Shown piece by piece: positions 15,831 through 26,298 of a stretch of 64,000 nt of DNA. The DNA is from PALSA-612 sp963773055. GTDB taxonomy: Bacteria > Actinomycetota > Thermoleophilia > Gaiellales > Gaiellaceae. A model generated the notes under the pieces. It saw only the letters and a program-made list of their open reading frames with translations, was not told the DNA's origin and searched no databases. Made by a program: the position numbers and the translations under genes. The DNA lies in contig CAVYZL010000004.1 in assembly GCA_963773055.1 (NCBI GenBank), forward strand, positions 21,274 through 85,273, written 5' to 3'. Position 1 is the stretch's first letter; each line of letters starts with the position of its first letter.

Positions 15831-17212
15831 TGTGCGGCGTCTTCGGCATCCGCGCCCCGGACCGCGACGTCGCCCGCGTGGCGCACTTCGCGTTGCACGC
15901 CCTGCAGCACCGCGGGCAGGAGGCGGCCGGGATCGCGGTCTCGGAGGAGGGCAGGCTGACCGTTCTCCGCGAGCTCGGCCTGCTCATGCAGTTCAAGGAG
16001 CAGAAGCTCCGCGGCCTGACGGGCGACATCGCGATCGGCCACACGCGCTACTCGACGACGGGCTCCGGCGCGTGGGACAACGCCCAGCCGCTGATCCACC
16101 ACGGCCGCGCCCGGACGATCGCGCTCGCGCACAACGGGAACCTCGTCAACGCGGAGGACTTGCGGGCCGAGCTCGTCGCGGACGGCGCCTCGGTCTCCTC
16201 GACCTCCGACTCGGAGCTGATCGCGGCCGCGATCGCACACGACCCGCGGCCGCTCGAGGAAGCGGTGCCGGCGACGATGGCGCGGCTCGAGGGCGCGTAC
16301 TCCGTGACGGCGATCGCGGACGGCACGCTGATCGCGTTCCGCGACCCGCTCGGTTTTCGTCCGCTCTCGCTCGGGCGCCTCGGGGACGACTGGGTCGTCG
16401 CCTCGGAGACGTGCGCGTTCGACCTGCTCGGCGCCGAGCCAGTGCGTGAGGTCGGCCGCGGAGAGCTCGTGCTCGTCGACGCCGGCGGCCTGCGCGCGAT
16501 CGACTCGGTGTCGCGGCCGGAGGAAGGCGCCTTCTGCATCTTCGAGTTCTTCTACTTCGCGCGCCCAGACTCGCATCTCCTCGGCGTCGAGACGCACGCC
16601 GCCCGGGTGCGCATGGGCCAGCGCCTCGCCGCCGAGGCGCCAGTCGACGCGGACCTCGTCCTCCCGATACCCGACTCGGGCACGCCCGCAGCGGTCGGCT
16701 TCTCGCGCGGCTCGGGAATCCCGTTCAGCGAGGGCCTGATCAAGAACCGCTACGTCGGCCGAACGTTCATCGAGCCGGACCAGGAGCTGCGCCAGCAGGG
16801 CGTCCGGCTGAAGTTCAACCCGCTCGACGAGGTGACGGGCAAGCGCGTCGTCGTCGTCGACGACTCGATCGTCCGCGGGAACACCATGCGCCAGCTCGTC
16901 GCGATGCTCTTCGACGCCGGAGCGGCCGAGGTGCACATTCGGATCTCGTCGCCTCCCGTCGTCGGGCCGTGCTTCTACGGGATCGACCTTCCCGACGAGG
17001 ACGAGCTGCTCGCGGCGAGCCGCTCGGTCGAGGAGATCCGGGAGCACGTCGGCGCGACGAGCCTCGCCTACCTCTCGCTCGAGGGCCTGACCGACGCCAC
17101 GAGCCAGCCCGCGGCGTCGCTCTGCCGAGCTTGCCTCACGGGCGACTACCCGACGCGGGTCCCGGACGACCGGCGTCTCGGCAAGCTTCGCTTCGAGCCA
17201 GCCGCGACCTAG
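15830..17212 (+). CDS. purF: Amidophosphoribosyltransferase PurF
   Basis: A 460-residue enzyme for the first committed step of purine synthesis: PRPP plus glutamine to phosphoribosylamine. The start at ATG 15830 puts the nucleophile at Cys2 (MCGVFGI), so no propeptide is needed. The glutaminase half is followed by the PRPP loop VVVDDSIVRGNT. The cysteines in AFCIFEF and CRACLTGDYPT match the Fe-S-cluster type of B. subtilis. The ATG overlaps the purL stop (TGATG). The usual downstream purM is displaced by antisense ctaG. Confidence 0.96.
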   Translation: MCGVFGIRAPDRDVARVAHFALHALQHRGQEAAGIAVSEEGRLTVLRELGLLMQFKEQKLRGLTGDIAIGHTRYSTTGSGAWDNAQPLIHHGRARTIALAHNGNLVNAEDLRAELVADGASVSSTSDSELIAAAIAHDPRPLEEAVPATMARLEGAYSVTAIADGTLIAFRDPLGFRPLSLGRLGDDWVVASETCAFDLLGAEPVREVGRGELVLVDAGGLRAIDSVSRPEEGAFCIFEFFYFARPDSHLLGVETHAARVRMGQRLAAEAPVDADLVLPIPDSGTPAAVGFSRGSGIPFSEGLIKNRYVGRTFIEPDQELRQQGVRLKFNPLDEVTGKRVVVVDDSIVRGNTMRQLVAMLFDAGAAEVHIRISSPPVVGPCFYGIDLPDEDELLAASRSVEEIREHVGATSLAYLSLEGLTDATSQPAASLCRACLTGDYPTRVPDDRRLGKLRFEPAAT

Positions 17213-17215
17213 CCA

Positions 17216-18082
17216 CTAGCCGCGGCCGTAGCGGACGACGCGTGATGCAGCCTCCGGCTCCATGCCGCCCTCGATCAGCTCCTGCCTCCGCTCGCTCTCG
17301 CCAGCGAGCTTCAGGAACAGCCAGGCGATCGCCCCGATCGTCACGACCGAGTCGACGACCATCATCAGGCCGCCGGCGATCCCCTGGTCGGCCGCCGGCG
17401 AGATGCCCCAGCGCTCGACGCTGTGCCGGTACCAGTCGTACGTCGGTCCGTTCGCCCAGAGCAGGACGTTGGCGAGGATCATGCTCGTGAAGCGGGCGAC
17501 GACGATGTACACGAGCTTCACGCCTGACCCGAACCACGTCGGCGCGGGGAGCGGCTCGAGCACGGGCGCCCAGAGCAGCGCGCCCGCGGTGAAGAACGAG
17601 GCGTGCTCGAGGGCGTGGATCCAGTCGTTGCCGAGCGCCGCGCCGTAGAAGTACGGCAGGTGCCACAGGTAGAGCGTGAACGCCCAGACGGGGAGCGCAA
17701 CGAGTGGGTGCGCGAGCACGCGGAGGTGCTGGATCACGCGGTACTGGAGAACGGGCCTGAGAATCGGGCCGGTCAGGCTGGCGACGATCAGGATCGGCGC
17801 CACCTCGCCGATCAGGATGTGCTGGGCCATGTGGACGAAGAAGAACTCCTCTTCGCCGATCCCATCGATCGGGGAGAACAGTGCGATCGCAAGCGTCGCG
17901 AGACCGAACGCGAAGCAGGCCTGGCGCCAGACGGCGACCGGAGTCCCCTTGCGCCGGAGCGTCGAGACCCGCCGGTAGTAGGCGACCGCGGCGATGACGA
18001 GCGCGGTCGCCGGCAGCGGGTCAAACGTCCAGCTCGTGAGCGGCGAGAGGTTCTCGGGACCGCCGAGATGCGCGAGCATCAC
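17216..18082 (-). CDS. ctaG: Cytochrome c oxidase assembly factor CtaG (caa3 type)
   Basis: A 288-residue membrane protein of the caa3_CtaG family with about seven helices. It contains HMAQHILIGEVAPIL, PVWAFTLYLWHLPYFY and LEHASFFTAGALLWAPV, with the conserved histidines in place. CtaG proteins help insert copper into the oxidase. The GTG at 18082 lies six bases from a TAGACT box, and an ATG follows immediately at 18079. It sits antisense between purF and purM, four bases from the purF stop, and is divergent from purM. No oxidase subunits are nearby. Confidence 0.88.
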   Translation of the reverse strand: MMLAHLGGPENLSPLTSWTFDPLPATALVIAAVAYYRRVSTLRRKGTPVAVWRQACFAFGLATLAIALFSPIDGIGEEEFFFVHMAQHILIGEVAPILIVASLTGPILRPVLQYRVIQHLRVLAHPLVALPVWAFTLYLWHLPYFYGAALGNDWIHALEHASFFTAGALLWAPVLEPLPAPTWFGSGVKLVYIVVARFTSMILANVLLWANGPTYDWYRHSVERWGISPAADQGIAGGLMMVVDSVVTIGAIAWLFLKLAGESERRQELIEGGMEPEAASRVVRYGRG

Positions 18083-18088
18083 AGAGCC

Positions 18089-18094
18089 AGTCTA
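18089..18094 (-). promoter_or_regulatory. -10 box of leaderless ctaG promoter
   Basis: TAGACT on the minus strand, six bases upstream of GTG 18082. It is back to back with the purM -10 box within 42 bases of divergent spacer. Confidence 0.45.
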
Positions 18095-18111
18095 GATAGC
18101 GACCTCGGCAC

Positions 18112-18117
18112 TACACT
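18112..18117 (+). promoter_or_regulatory. -10 box of leaderless purM promoter
   Basis: TACACT six bases upstream of the purM GTG. With only 41 bases between two divergent start codons, there is no room for leaders, which strengthens the leaderless reading. Confidence 0.5.
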
Positions 18118-18123
18118 CGCCGT

Positions 18124-19023
18124 GTGAGCGGGCGGTCGTACGAGGACGCCGGCGTCTCGATCGAACGCGGGGCAGAGGTCGACCAACGCCTGCGAGCTGC
18201 TGTCGAGTCGACCGGCGCGGACTGGTTTGGAGGCTTCGCAGCCCTGCACCCGCTCGACGACTCGAGGCTGCTCGCAGCGTCGACCGACTCGGTCGGGACG
18301 AAGCTCGTGCTCGCGCGGCAGCGTGGCGCCCTTCGCGCCTGCGGCGCCGATCTCGCCGCCCATTGCATCAACGACGTGATCACCTGTGGCGCCGAGCCGC
18401 TCGTGCTCCTCGACTATGTCGCCGCGAACCGCATCGACCCCGAGCAGGTGGTCGAGCTGGTCGAAGGCGCTGCTGGGGCCTGCCGTGCCGCGGGTGTTGC
18501 GCTGATCGGGGGCGAGACGGCCGAGCTGCCCGACGTGTACGCGGAGGGAGAGCTCGACTTCGCGGGGACGTGCGTCGGCACGGTCTCGCGGGACGACGTG
18601 ATCGACGGCTCGCGCGTCGTGGCCGGCGACATCGTCATCGGGCTGCCGTCCGCCGGGGTGCACGCGAACGGCTTCACGCTCGTTCGCCGAATCCTCGAGA
18701 CCGACGACTACGACGGCCCAGACCTCCTCGCGCCGACGCGCCTCTATCTCGACGACGTGCGCGAGCTGCGTGGCAGCGCTCATGCGTTCGCGCACGTCAC
18801 TGGCGGCGGCATCCTCGGCAACCTCGAGCGCGTGCTCCCTCCTGGGCTGTCGGCGGAAATCGACTGGGGCGCGTGGCAACGGCCGCCTGTCTTCTCGTGG
18901 CTCGCCGAGCACGTGGCCGAGCTCGAGCTCCGACGGGTGTTCAACCTCGGGATCGGCTACCTCGCCGTCGTCCCCGAGCCCGGCGACGGACTCGTGATCG
19001 GGCAGATCACAGCGGCCCGATGA
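18124..19023 (+). CDS. purM: Phosphoribosylformylglycinamidine cyclo-ligase PurM
   Basis: A 299-residue AIR synthetase that closes FGAM to aminoimidazole ribotide with ATP. It has SYEDAGVSIERG at the front, STDSVGTKLVLA, a GGETAELPDVY loop and HVTGGGILGNLERVLP. It is some 40 residues shorter than the E. coli enzyme, mostly at the C-terminus, but all core motifs are present. It starts at GTG with a leaderless-type promoter, and its TGA overlaps the purN ATG (ATGA). It heads the purM-purN-purH operon. Confidence 0.94.
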   Translation: MSGRSYEDAGVSIERGAEVDQRLRAAVESTGADWFGGFAALHPLDDSRLLAASTDSVGTKLVLARQRGALRACGADLAAHCINDVITCGAEPLVLLDYVAANRIDPEQVVELVEGAAGACRAAGVALIGGETAELPDVYAEGELDFAGTCVGTVSRDDVIDGSRVVAGDIVIGLPSAGVHANGFTLVRRILETDDYDGPDLLAPTRLYLDDVRELRGSAHAFAHVTGGGILGNLERVLPPGLSAEIDWGAWQRPPVFSWLAEHVAELELRRVFNLGIGYLAVVPEPGDGLVIGQITAAR

Positions 19024-19558
19024 TCGGTGTGTTGGTTTCGGGGGAAGGAACGAACCTCCAGGCGCTCCTCGACGACGACCTGCCCGTCGTCGCCGTCGCG
19101 TCGAGCGCCGACGGCGTCCGGGCACTCGATCGCGCACGCGCCGCCGGTGTTCCGGCCGACGCGTTCTCCCTCACGGCGTTCGACACGCGCGAGGCGCGCG
19201 ACACGGCGATGGCGGACTGGCTCGAGGAGAACGGCGCCCGCGTCGTCGTGTGCGCCGGGTTCATGGAGCTGCTCACGCCGCGCTTCCTCGACCGCTTTCC
19301 CGGCCGCGTCGTCAACGTCCACCCCTCTCTGCTGCCCGCATTCGCAGGCACGCGGCCGATCGAGGAGGCGATCGAGGCGGGTGTGGCCGAGACCGGCGTT
19401 ACCGTCCACTTCGTGGACGAGGGCGTCGACACCGGCCCGATCATCGCCCAGGAACGCCTCGCGCTCCTGCCGGGCGAGGATGCCGGCGCGCTCCGCGAGC
19501 GGTTGCACGCTGTCGAGCACCGCCTGCTCCCCCGTGTCGTACGGGAGCTCGTCGAGCG

Positions 19559-19562
<4 letters not shown>
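19020..19562 (+). CDS. purN: Phosphoribosylglycinamide formyltransferase PurN
   Basis: A 180-residue folate-dependent GAR transformylase. It has the MIGVLVSGEGTNLQALLD opening, catalytic NVHPSLLPAF (Asn and His) and GVTVHFVDEGVDTGPIIAQ with the catalytic Asp. Length and motifs are normal, although the opening region is shortened. It overlaps purM and purH by four bases on each side, so the three are translated together. It converts GAR to FGAR, the PurL substrate. Confidence 0.95.
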
Positions 19563-21097
<1,535 letters not shown>

Positions 21098-21144
21098 CGG
21101 CGCCGATGGAGCCGATCGGTCGCAGCTCTGGCCCGTCGAGAACG

Positions 21145-23316
21145 CTAGGCCGCGGCTTCGAGGAAGACGCAGCGGCGCCGGTCTTCCGGCAGCGGTGAGC
21201 GGCCGATCTTGAGCACGCGGAAGGCGATGCCGTCGACCTCTGTGGTGGTGCCCGGCTCCGGAGCAGCCCCTTCGCGCTCGGAGAGGCAGTAGCCGGTCTC
21301 GTCAGGTACGAACAGGACGTAGTCGGCAAACGTCTCCTCGGCGGGAGTCGCGGCAGCCTCTGCCACGGCCTCTGCATCGGCAAGCCGAGCCACGACCCGG
21401 TTCAGCTCGCCGCGAAGGTCGAAGAGCTCTCCGTCGAGGCGTTCGCGCGCGAGCCGTTCTCGGGTGAGGGCATCGGCGGCGGCGGCCCGGTCTTCCTCGG
21501 AGGCTACGTACTTCATCCGCTCGTCGGCGAGCTCCGTCGTGATCTCCGCCAGCTGCTGCTCGAGATCGGCCCGCTCGCGCTCGATCTCCGCGAATCGCGC
21601 TTCGCGGCCGGCGACGTCCGCGCGGAGCCGCTCGAGGTCGCTCTCCGCCGCCTTTCGCTGGCCGGCCTCGAGCGTGAGTGCCTCCTGGAGCTCACCGATC
21701 TGGCCGACGAGCTTCTGGGCGTCGTCCGTTTGCGCCTGGACGAGGGCGTTGAGTCGTGCAGCCTCCTCGCGCGCGCTGCCGAGCTCTTCTTCGAGCCGGG
21801 CAATGCGCGCCCGCGCTTCCGCCTCGATTGCGCCGGACGCGACGAGGCTCGCAGTCGTCTCGGCCAGGTGGGCATCGCGCTCGGCGAGGTGGGCATCGCG
21901 CTCGGCGAGGCGCGCCTCGGCGTCGGCAAGTCGAGCGTCGGCCTCGGCGAGCCGGGCCGCGGAAGCCTCGAGCTCGCGCCGTAGCGGCACAACGGTCTCC
22001 TCCGCCTCGGCGAACGCACGGTCGCGCTCGGCGTCGGCCTCCGCGAGCCGTTCGAGAGCGCGTGCTTCCCGCACCTCGGCGTCCTGGAGCCTTGCCGTGA
22101 TCTCGTCGAGCTCAGCCCGCAGCGAAACGACAGTGCCCTCGAACTCATCGCGAAGCCGCTCTCTCTTGGACTCGAGCTGCCCAATGCGCGCGCGCGCCTC
22201 CAGCTCGCGTGCCTCGGCCTCCGCGATTCGGCCGGCGGCGCTGTCCAGCTCCTCGCGCAGCGCTGCCTGCGCCTGTTGGGCGCTAGCGAGCTCGCTATCG
22301 GAGGAGACCGGCGGACGCGCCTCGAGCGCTTTCAGCTGGTTCTCAAGATCCGCGATCGATGCGTCGCGGTCGGCGACGGACCGCTCGAGCTGCTCTCGCA
22401 CGGCCAACGCCTGCTCGAGGCCGGCGATGGCTTCGGAGAGTTGCGCGCCGAGCGCGTCGACCTCCCGCTGGAGATCGGGCCGCGCGGCGAGCTCCGCAAG
22501 CTCCGCCCGGTACGACTCGCGCTCTGCCTCGAGCTCCGAGACGGCGCTCTCGGCCTGGGAGCGAGACGTCGCCTCGCGCTCGGCCGCCGCGCGCGCGGTC
22601 TCGAGCTCGACGACAAGCTTGTCCAGCTCGGGCTTGAGGTCTGGGCGTGCGGCGAGCGCCTCGAACTCGGCGATCTTTGCGTTCTGTGCCTCGACCGTCG
22701 ACCGAGCCTCGGAGAGCTGTGCGCCGAGTGCGTCGAGCTCGACCTGGCGATCTGGCGCGCTGGCGCTCGGGCCGCCTGCCAGAAGGGCTTCAAGCTCTCG
22801 CTCGGCCTTCTCGCGATACGCGCTCTCGTACATCAGCGCATCGTCCGCCTCGGCAAGCCGGGCCGCGAATGCGGCCGTCTCGGACATCGTCGCCGGGCCT
22901 TTGCGCTCCTGTGCATGCTCAGAGGCCGCCGTGTCAGCCTCGACCAGTCGATCGAGCATGACGACGTTGTCCTCCTCGGACCGGGGCGTATCGTCGAACG
23001 ACGCGTAGTCGCGCTCGGGCAGGGGGGCGTCCACGACACGCGCCTGCCGATGACGCCGCTTGATCTCGGCGAACAGTCCAGAGCCGAACCCCTCCTGCGT
23101 CGACATCTCGACGCCCATCTGCTGCATGAGCGCGGCTGTCAGCTCGGGGCCCGATACGAGCCTGCACTCGACGAGCACCTCACCGAGGCGCTTGCCGCTC
23201 TCGGCCTGGGCGGTGAGGGCCTTCTCGAGCTCGTCAGCGGTGATCAGCCCGTCTTCGACGAGCAACTCACCGAGCAGCCTCGATGGGACGCGTGCAGCTT
23301 CCACGAATGACCACAT
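21145..23316 (-). CDS. MshEN-domain protein with long coiled coil
   Basis: A 723-residue protein of unusual layout. Residues about 10-70 form an MshEN/GspE N-terminal-like domain (RLLGELLVEDGLITADELEKAL, LGEVLVECRLVSGPEL), a module that in type II secretion and type IV pilus ATPases binds c-di-GMP or partners. Residues about 140-640 are almost continuous Glu/Ala/Arg-rich coiled coil. A small conserved-looking globular end follows (DYVLFVPDETGYCLSE). There is no ATPase domain. The start is ATG 23316. The upstream part of the frame is antisense to cbs. A cytoskeletal or scaffold role is plausible, but this is inference. Confidence 0.65.
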   Translation of the reverse strand: MWSFVEAARVPSRLLGELLVEDGLITADELEKALTAQAESGKRLGEVLVECRLVSGPELTAALMQQMGVEMSTQEGFGSGLFAEIKRRHRQARVVDAPLPERDYASFDDTPRSEEDNVVMLDRLVEADTAASEHAQERKGPATMSETAAFAARLAEADDALMYESAYREKAERELEALLAGGPSASAPDRQVELDALGAQLSEARSTVEAQNAKIAEFEALAARPDLKPELDKLVVELETARAAAEREATSRSQAESAVSELEAERESYRAELAELAARPDLQREVDALGAQLSEAIAGLEQALAVREQLERSVADRDASIADLENQLKALEARPPVSSDSELASAQQAQAALREELDSAAGRIAEAEARELEARARIGQLESKRERLRDEFEGTVVSLRAELDEITARLQDAEVREARALERLAEADAERDRAFAEAEETVVPLRRELEASAARLAEADARLADAEARLAERDAHLAERDAHLAETTASLVASGAIEAEARARIARLEEELGSAREEAARLNALVQAQTDDAQKLVGQIGELQEALTLEAGQRKAAESDLERLRADVAGREARFAEIERERADLEQQLAEITTELADERMKYVASEEDRAAAADALTRERLARERLDGELFDLRGELNRVVARLADAEAVAEAAATPAEETFADYVLFVPDETGYCLSEREGAAPEPGTTTEVDGIAFRVLKIGRSPLPEDRRRCVFLEAAA
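21866..21907. repeat. Two tandem 21-bp units in the coiled-coil gene
   Basis: Two identical 21-base units (21866-21886 and 21887-21907), each beginning AGGTGGGCATCGC, encode repeated LAERDAH heptads within the coiled coil. They reflect recent internal duplication of a heptad. Confidence 0.7.
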
Positions 23317-23404
23317 CGGCTTCGCGGCCTCATGCCTTGAGCGAGGGATCGGCCGTGCGTTGAAAGGCTCGCGGACGACCGCTGCTCGTTTACCCTTGCC
23401 CGGC

Positions 23405-24796
23405 GTGACACGCTCGTTCCCCACGCTGCTCGAGCTGATCGGGAAGACACCTGTCGTGCGCCTCCAGAAGCTAGGCGCCGAGCTCGACTGTGTCCTGCTC
23501 GCGAAGCTCGAGTACCTGAATCCGGGCGGCTCGAACAAAGACCGAATCGGGCTGAGCATGGTGGAAGCGGCGGAACGCGACGGGAAGCTGAAGCCGGGCG
23601 GGACGATCGTCGAGCCGACCTCCGGCAACACCGGCGTCGGACTCGCGCTGGCCGCCGCGATCAAGGGCTACAAGCTGATCTGCGTCGTTCCCGACAAGGT
23701 GGCGGCCGAGAAGATCGGGCTCCTTCGTGCCTTCGGCGCCGAAGTCGTAATCTGCCCGACCGCCGTCGACCCCGACTCGCCCGAGAGCTACTACTCCGTC
23801 TCCGACCGCCTCGCCGAGGAGATTCCCGGCGCGTTCAAGCCCGACCAGTACTCGAACGACGCGAACCCTGAGGCCCACTACCGGACGACCGGCCCGGAGC
23901 TCTGGGAGCAGATCGGAGACGAGCTCGACGCCGTGGTGATCTCCGTCGGGACGGGCGGGTCGATCACGGGCACGGCGCGCTACCTGAAGGAGCAGAAGCC
24001 GGAGATCGTGGTCGTGGGCGCCGACCCCGAGGGCTCGATCTTCACGGCCGAGGATCCAACCGGGATCCATCCGTATCTCGTCGAGGGAATCGGGAAGGAC
24101 TCTTTCCCCGATACCTTCGACCCGTCCGTCGTCGACGAGTACGTCCGCGTGTCCGACCGCGACTCGTTCCTCACCGCCCGGCGGCTGGCGCGCGAGGAGG
24201 GGATCCTCGGCGGCGGCTCGGCGGGCACGTCGGTGTTCGCGATGCTCGAGACCGCGAGACGGCACGGGCCCGGGAAGACGATCGTCACGACGATCCCCGA
24301 CGGCGGCCGCGGCTACCTCTCGAAGGTCTTCGACGACAACTGGATGCTCGAGCACGGCATGCTCGAGCGGCGCGGGGCGCTGCCGACGATCTCCGAGGTG
24401 GTCGCGTACACGCACGGCACCGACGGCCGGATGCCTGCCCTCGTCGTCTGCGAGGCGCACGAGAAGCTCGGCGCCGCGATCCAGCTGATGCAGCGCTACG
24501 GGATCTCGCAGGTTCCCGTCGTGCGCCGGCAGCCGGCCGAGTCGGTGACGGATGTGATCGGCTCGCTCACCGAGCGCGGCCTGCTCGACCGCATCCTCCG
24601 CGACCCAGACGCGCTCGGCGAGGACATCGCCGGCGCGATGGACCCGCCCCTTCCCGCCGTGGACGAGAACGACTCGGTCCACGACGTCTACGGCGACCTC
24701 ACGCGCGGCGGTGCGGCGGTGCTCGTCGCCCGTGGCGGCGAGCCCGCCGCCGTGCTGACACGCTCCGATCTGCTCGAGTACCTCGCACACCACTGA
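23405..24796 (+). CDS. cbs: Cystathionine beta-synthase with C-terminal CBS pair
   Basis: A 463-residue PLP enzyme condensing serine (or O-acetylserine) with homocysteine. The fold-type-II catalytic part has IGKTPVVRL, the PLP lysine in GGSNKDR, TSGNTGVG and GTGGSITGTARYL. Two CBS repeats follow from about residue 345 (MPALVVCEAHEKLGAAI, then MDPPLPAVDENDSVHDV). Length and layout match M. tuberculosis Rv1077. It starts at GTG with TACCCT eight bases upstream. It is divergent from the MshEN gene. Together with metB at 29611 it could run reverse transsulfuration. Confidence 0.9.
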   Translation: MTRSFPTLLELIGKTPVVRLQKLGAELDCVLLAKLEYLNPGGSNKDRIGLSMVEAAERDGKLKPGGTIVEPTSGNTGVGLALAAAIKGYKLICVVPDKVAAEKIGLLRAFGAEVVICPTAVDPDSPESYYSVSDRLAEEIPGAFKPDQYSNDANPEAHYRTTGPELWEQIGDELDAVVISVGTGGSITGTARYLKEQKPEIVVVGADPEGSIFTAEDPTGIHPYLVEGIGKDSFPDTFDPSVVDEYVRVSDRDSFLTARRLAREEGILGGGSAGTSVFAMLETARRHGPGKTIVTTIPDGGRGYLSKVFDDNWMLEHGMLERRGALPTISEVVAYTHGTDGRMPALVVCEAHEKLGAAIQLMQRYGISQVPVVRRQPAESVTDVIGSLTERGLLDRILRDPDALGEDIAGAMDPPLPAVDENDSVHDVYGDLTRGGAAVLVARGGEPAAVLTRSDLLEYLAHH

Positions 24797-24797
24797 C

Positions 24798-25328
24798 ATG
24801 GCTGGTTCCGGCGGGATCACGCTCGCGCCGCTGACGGAGGACGAGCGCGAGGCGTTCTTTCGAGAGGAAATCGCGAACTACGCCGATCAGCAGATTCGGG
24901 ATGCGGGCTGGCAACCCGGCGAGGCTCTCGATCGGGCTCGGCGAGAGTTCACGCCGGTGCTGGCGCGCGAGTATGACGAGGGCGTCGCCGCCGGGGACCG
25001 GTTGTGGTCAGCGAATGTGCTCGATGGCGGATCGGTTGGATGGCTCTGGATCAAGCCCCTCGACGACGCTCCCGTGCCGAGCGCGTACCTGGAGCAGATC
25101 ACGGTCGCGGCAACTCGTCGCCGCCAGGGATACGGCCGCGCGATACTCGCGGCCCTCGAAGAGCTCCTCGCTGCCGAGGGTGTCGAGGAGGTGCGCCTCG
25201 ATGTCTACGCCGCCAACGAAGCCGGCCAGGCTCTCTACGCGGGCGCAAGCTACGAGCTGGTCGGCCGGAGCGAACGCCAGGTGCAGCTGCGCAAGCAGTT
25301 GTCGGGCGCGAAGGCTCGGGCCGACTAG
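24798..25328 (+). CDS. GNAT acetyltransferase
   Basis: A 176-residue N-acetyltransferase of the RimI-like type. The acetyl-CoA binding stretch is LEQITVAATRRRQGYGRAIL, followed by EEVRLDVYAANEAGQALYAGASYEL. It starts one base after the cbs stop, so it is probably co-transcribed with cbs, and its TAG overlaps the next GTG by one base. Substrate unknown. Confidence 0.85.
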   Translation: MAGSGGITLAPLTEDEREAFFREEIANYADQQIRDAGWQPGEALDRARREFTPVLAREYDEGVAAGDRLWSANVLDGGSVGWLWIKPLDDAPVPSAYLEQITVAATRRRQGYGRAILAALEELLAAEGVEEVRLDVYAANEAGQALYAGASYELVGRSERQVQLRKQLSGAKARAD

Positions 25329-25921
25329 TGCTCCTCTACGACTCACCGGAGTCGGGCAACTGCTTCAAGGTGCGGCTGCTGCTCTCCCAGCTCGGCATTC
25401 CGTACGAGCGCCGGCGCATCGACACGACCCAGCGCACGTGGCGCGAGGACGTGCTCGGCGGCAAGAACCCTGCGCTCCGCGTCCCCGTGCTCGAGCTGGA
25501 CGACAGCCGCCACCTCGCGGAGTCGAACGCGATCCTCTGGTATCTCGGGGAGGGGACGCCGTTCGTGCCGACGGGCCGCTTCGACCGCGCACAGGTGCTC
25601 CAGTGGATGTTCTTCGAGCAGTACGACCACGAGCCGTACGTCGCCGTCGTCCGCCACCGAGCCCTGCACGGCGCACTCGACGCGTTCGCCGACACGGACG
25701 AACGGCGGCAACGCGGGTGTGCGGCGCTCGACGCGATGGAGGCACATCTCAGCGAGCGTGCATACCTCGTCGCGGACGGCTACACGCTCGCAGACATCTC
25801 GCTCTACGCGTACACGCATGTCGCGGGCGACGGCGGCTTCGACCTCGGGCGCTACCCCGCGATCCAGGCGTGGCTCGCGCGCGTCGCAGCCCAGCCCGGC
25901 TACGTCGCGATCACGGATTAG
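25328..25921 (+). CDS. Glutathione S-transferase-like protein
   Basis: A 197-residue two-domain GST: a thioredoxin-fold half (LLYDSPESGNCFKVRLLL, ALRVPVLELDD, ESNAILWYL) and an all-helical half (ADGYTLADISLYAYTHVAG). Since actinobacteria mostly use mycothiol rather than glutathione, the real thiol cofactor is uncertain. It starts at GTG overlapping the GNAT stop (TAGTG) and ends three operon-linked genes with cbs. Its end overlaps the antisense zinc-finger gene by three bases. Confidence 0.83.
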   Translation: MLLYDSPESGNCFKVRLLLSQLGIPYERRRIDTTQRTWREDVLGGKNPALRVPVLELDDSRHLAESNAILWYLGEGTPFVPTGRFDRAQVLQWMFFEQYDHEPYVAVVRHRALHGALDAFADTDERRQRGCAALDAMEAHLSERAYLVADGYTLADISLYAYTHVAGDGGFDLGRYPAIQAWLARVAAQPGYVAITD

Positions 25922-26159
25922 GCGCTAGGACTCGCTTGCGAGAGCGCGAGCAGGCTGTCGTGCTCCTCGCGACAGGCCGGGCAGCGGCGAAGTGCGCGCG
26001 GAACCCGGGCAGCGCGGACTCGGCGTCCCTGCCCTGGAGCTCCAGCTCGACATAGACATCCAGGTGCTCGAAGCACTCGTCGCAGCCGACCTCGTTCTCG
26101 CCGGGGCCGAGAAGCGCGCGGAGACTCCCGGAGGGGTCGTCAGCTGGAGCTGGCTGCAC
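25918..26159 (-). pseudogene. Small zinc-finger (ZAS-like) protein, frameshifted
   Basis: A roughly 80-residue protein in two frames. The first part contains GCDECFEHLDVYVELELQG. The second part, reached by a one-base shift near 25981-25987, reads CPACREEHDSLLALSQ and stops at 25918. Together they form H-x3-C-x2-C (HFAACPAC), the signature of zinc-binding anti-sigma factors, plus an N-terminal CxxC. As written, the frame instead runs into arginine-rich nonsense. The likely start is GTG 26159. It could be an anti-sigma-like or zinc-ribbon regulator. No sigma factor gene is adjacent. Confidence 0.55.
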
Positions 26160-26298
26160 TAGGGCGGGCCCACCGACTCCACATCGACCGATCCCACTGG
26201 CCGTAAGGCATTGACTCCTCCTTGTCGAATTCTGTGACTCAGAGGTATTGGTGTCACGTGGGCCACGGGTCTTACCTCCCGGGTTACGGTTTCCCGTC

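Noticed and set aside
13941..17047. Minus-strand frames of 619 and 666 codons over purL and purF
   Set aside because: They mirror the purine genes, lack conserved motifs and start codons with ribosome-binding sites, and are GC-driven shadows.
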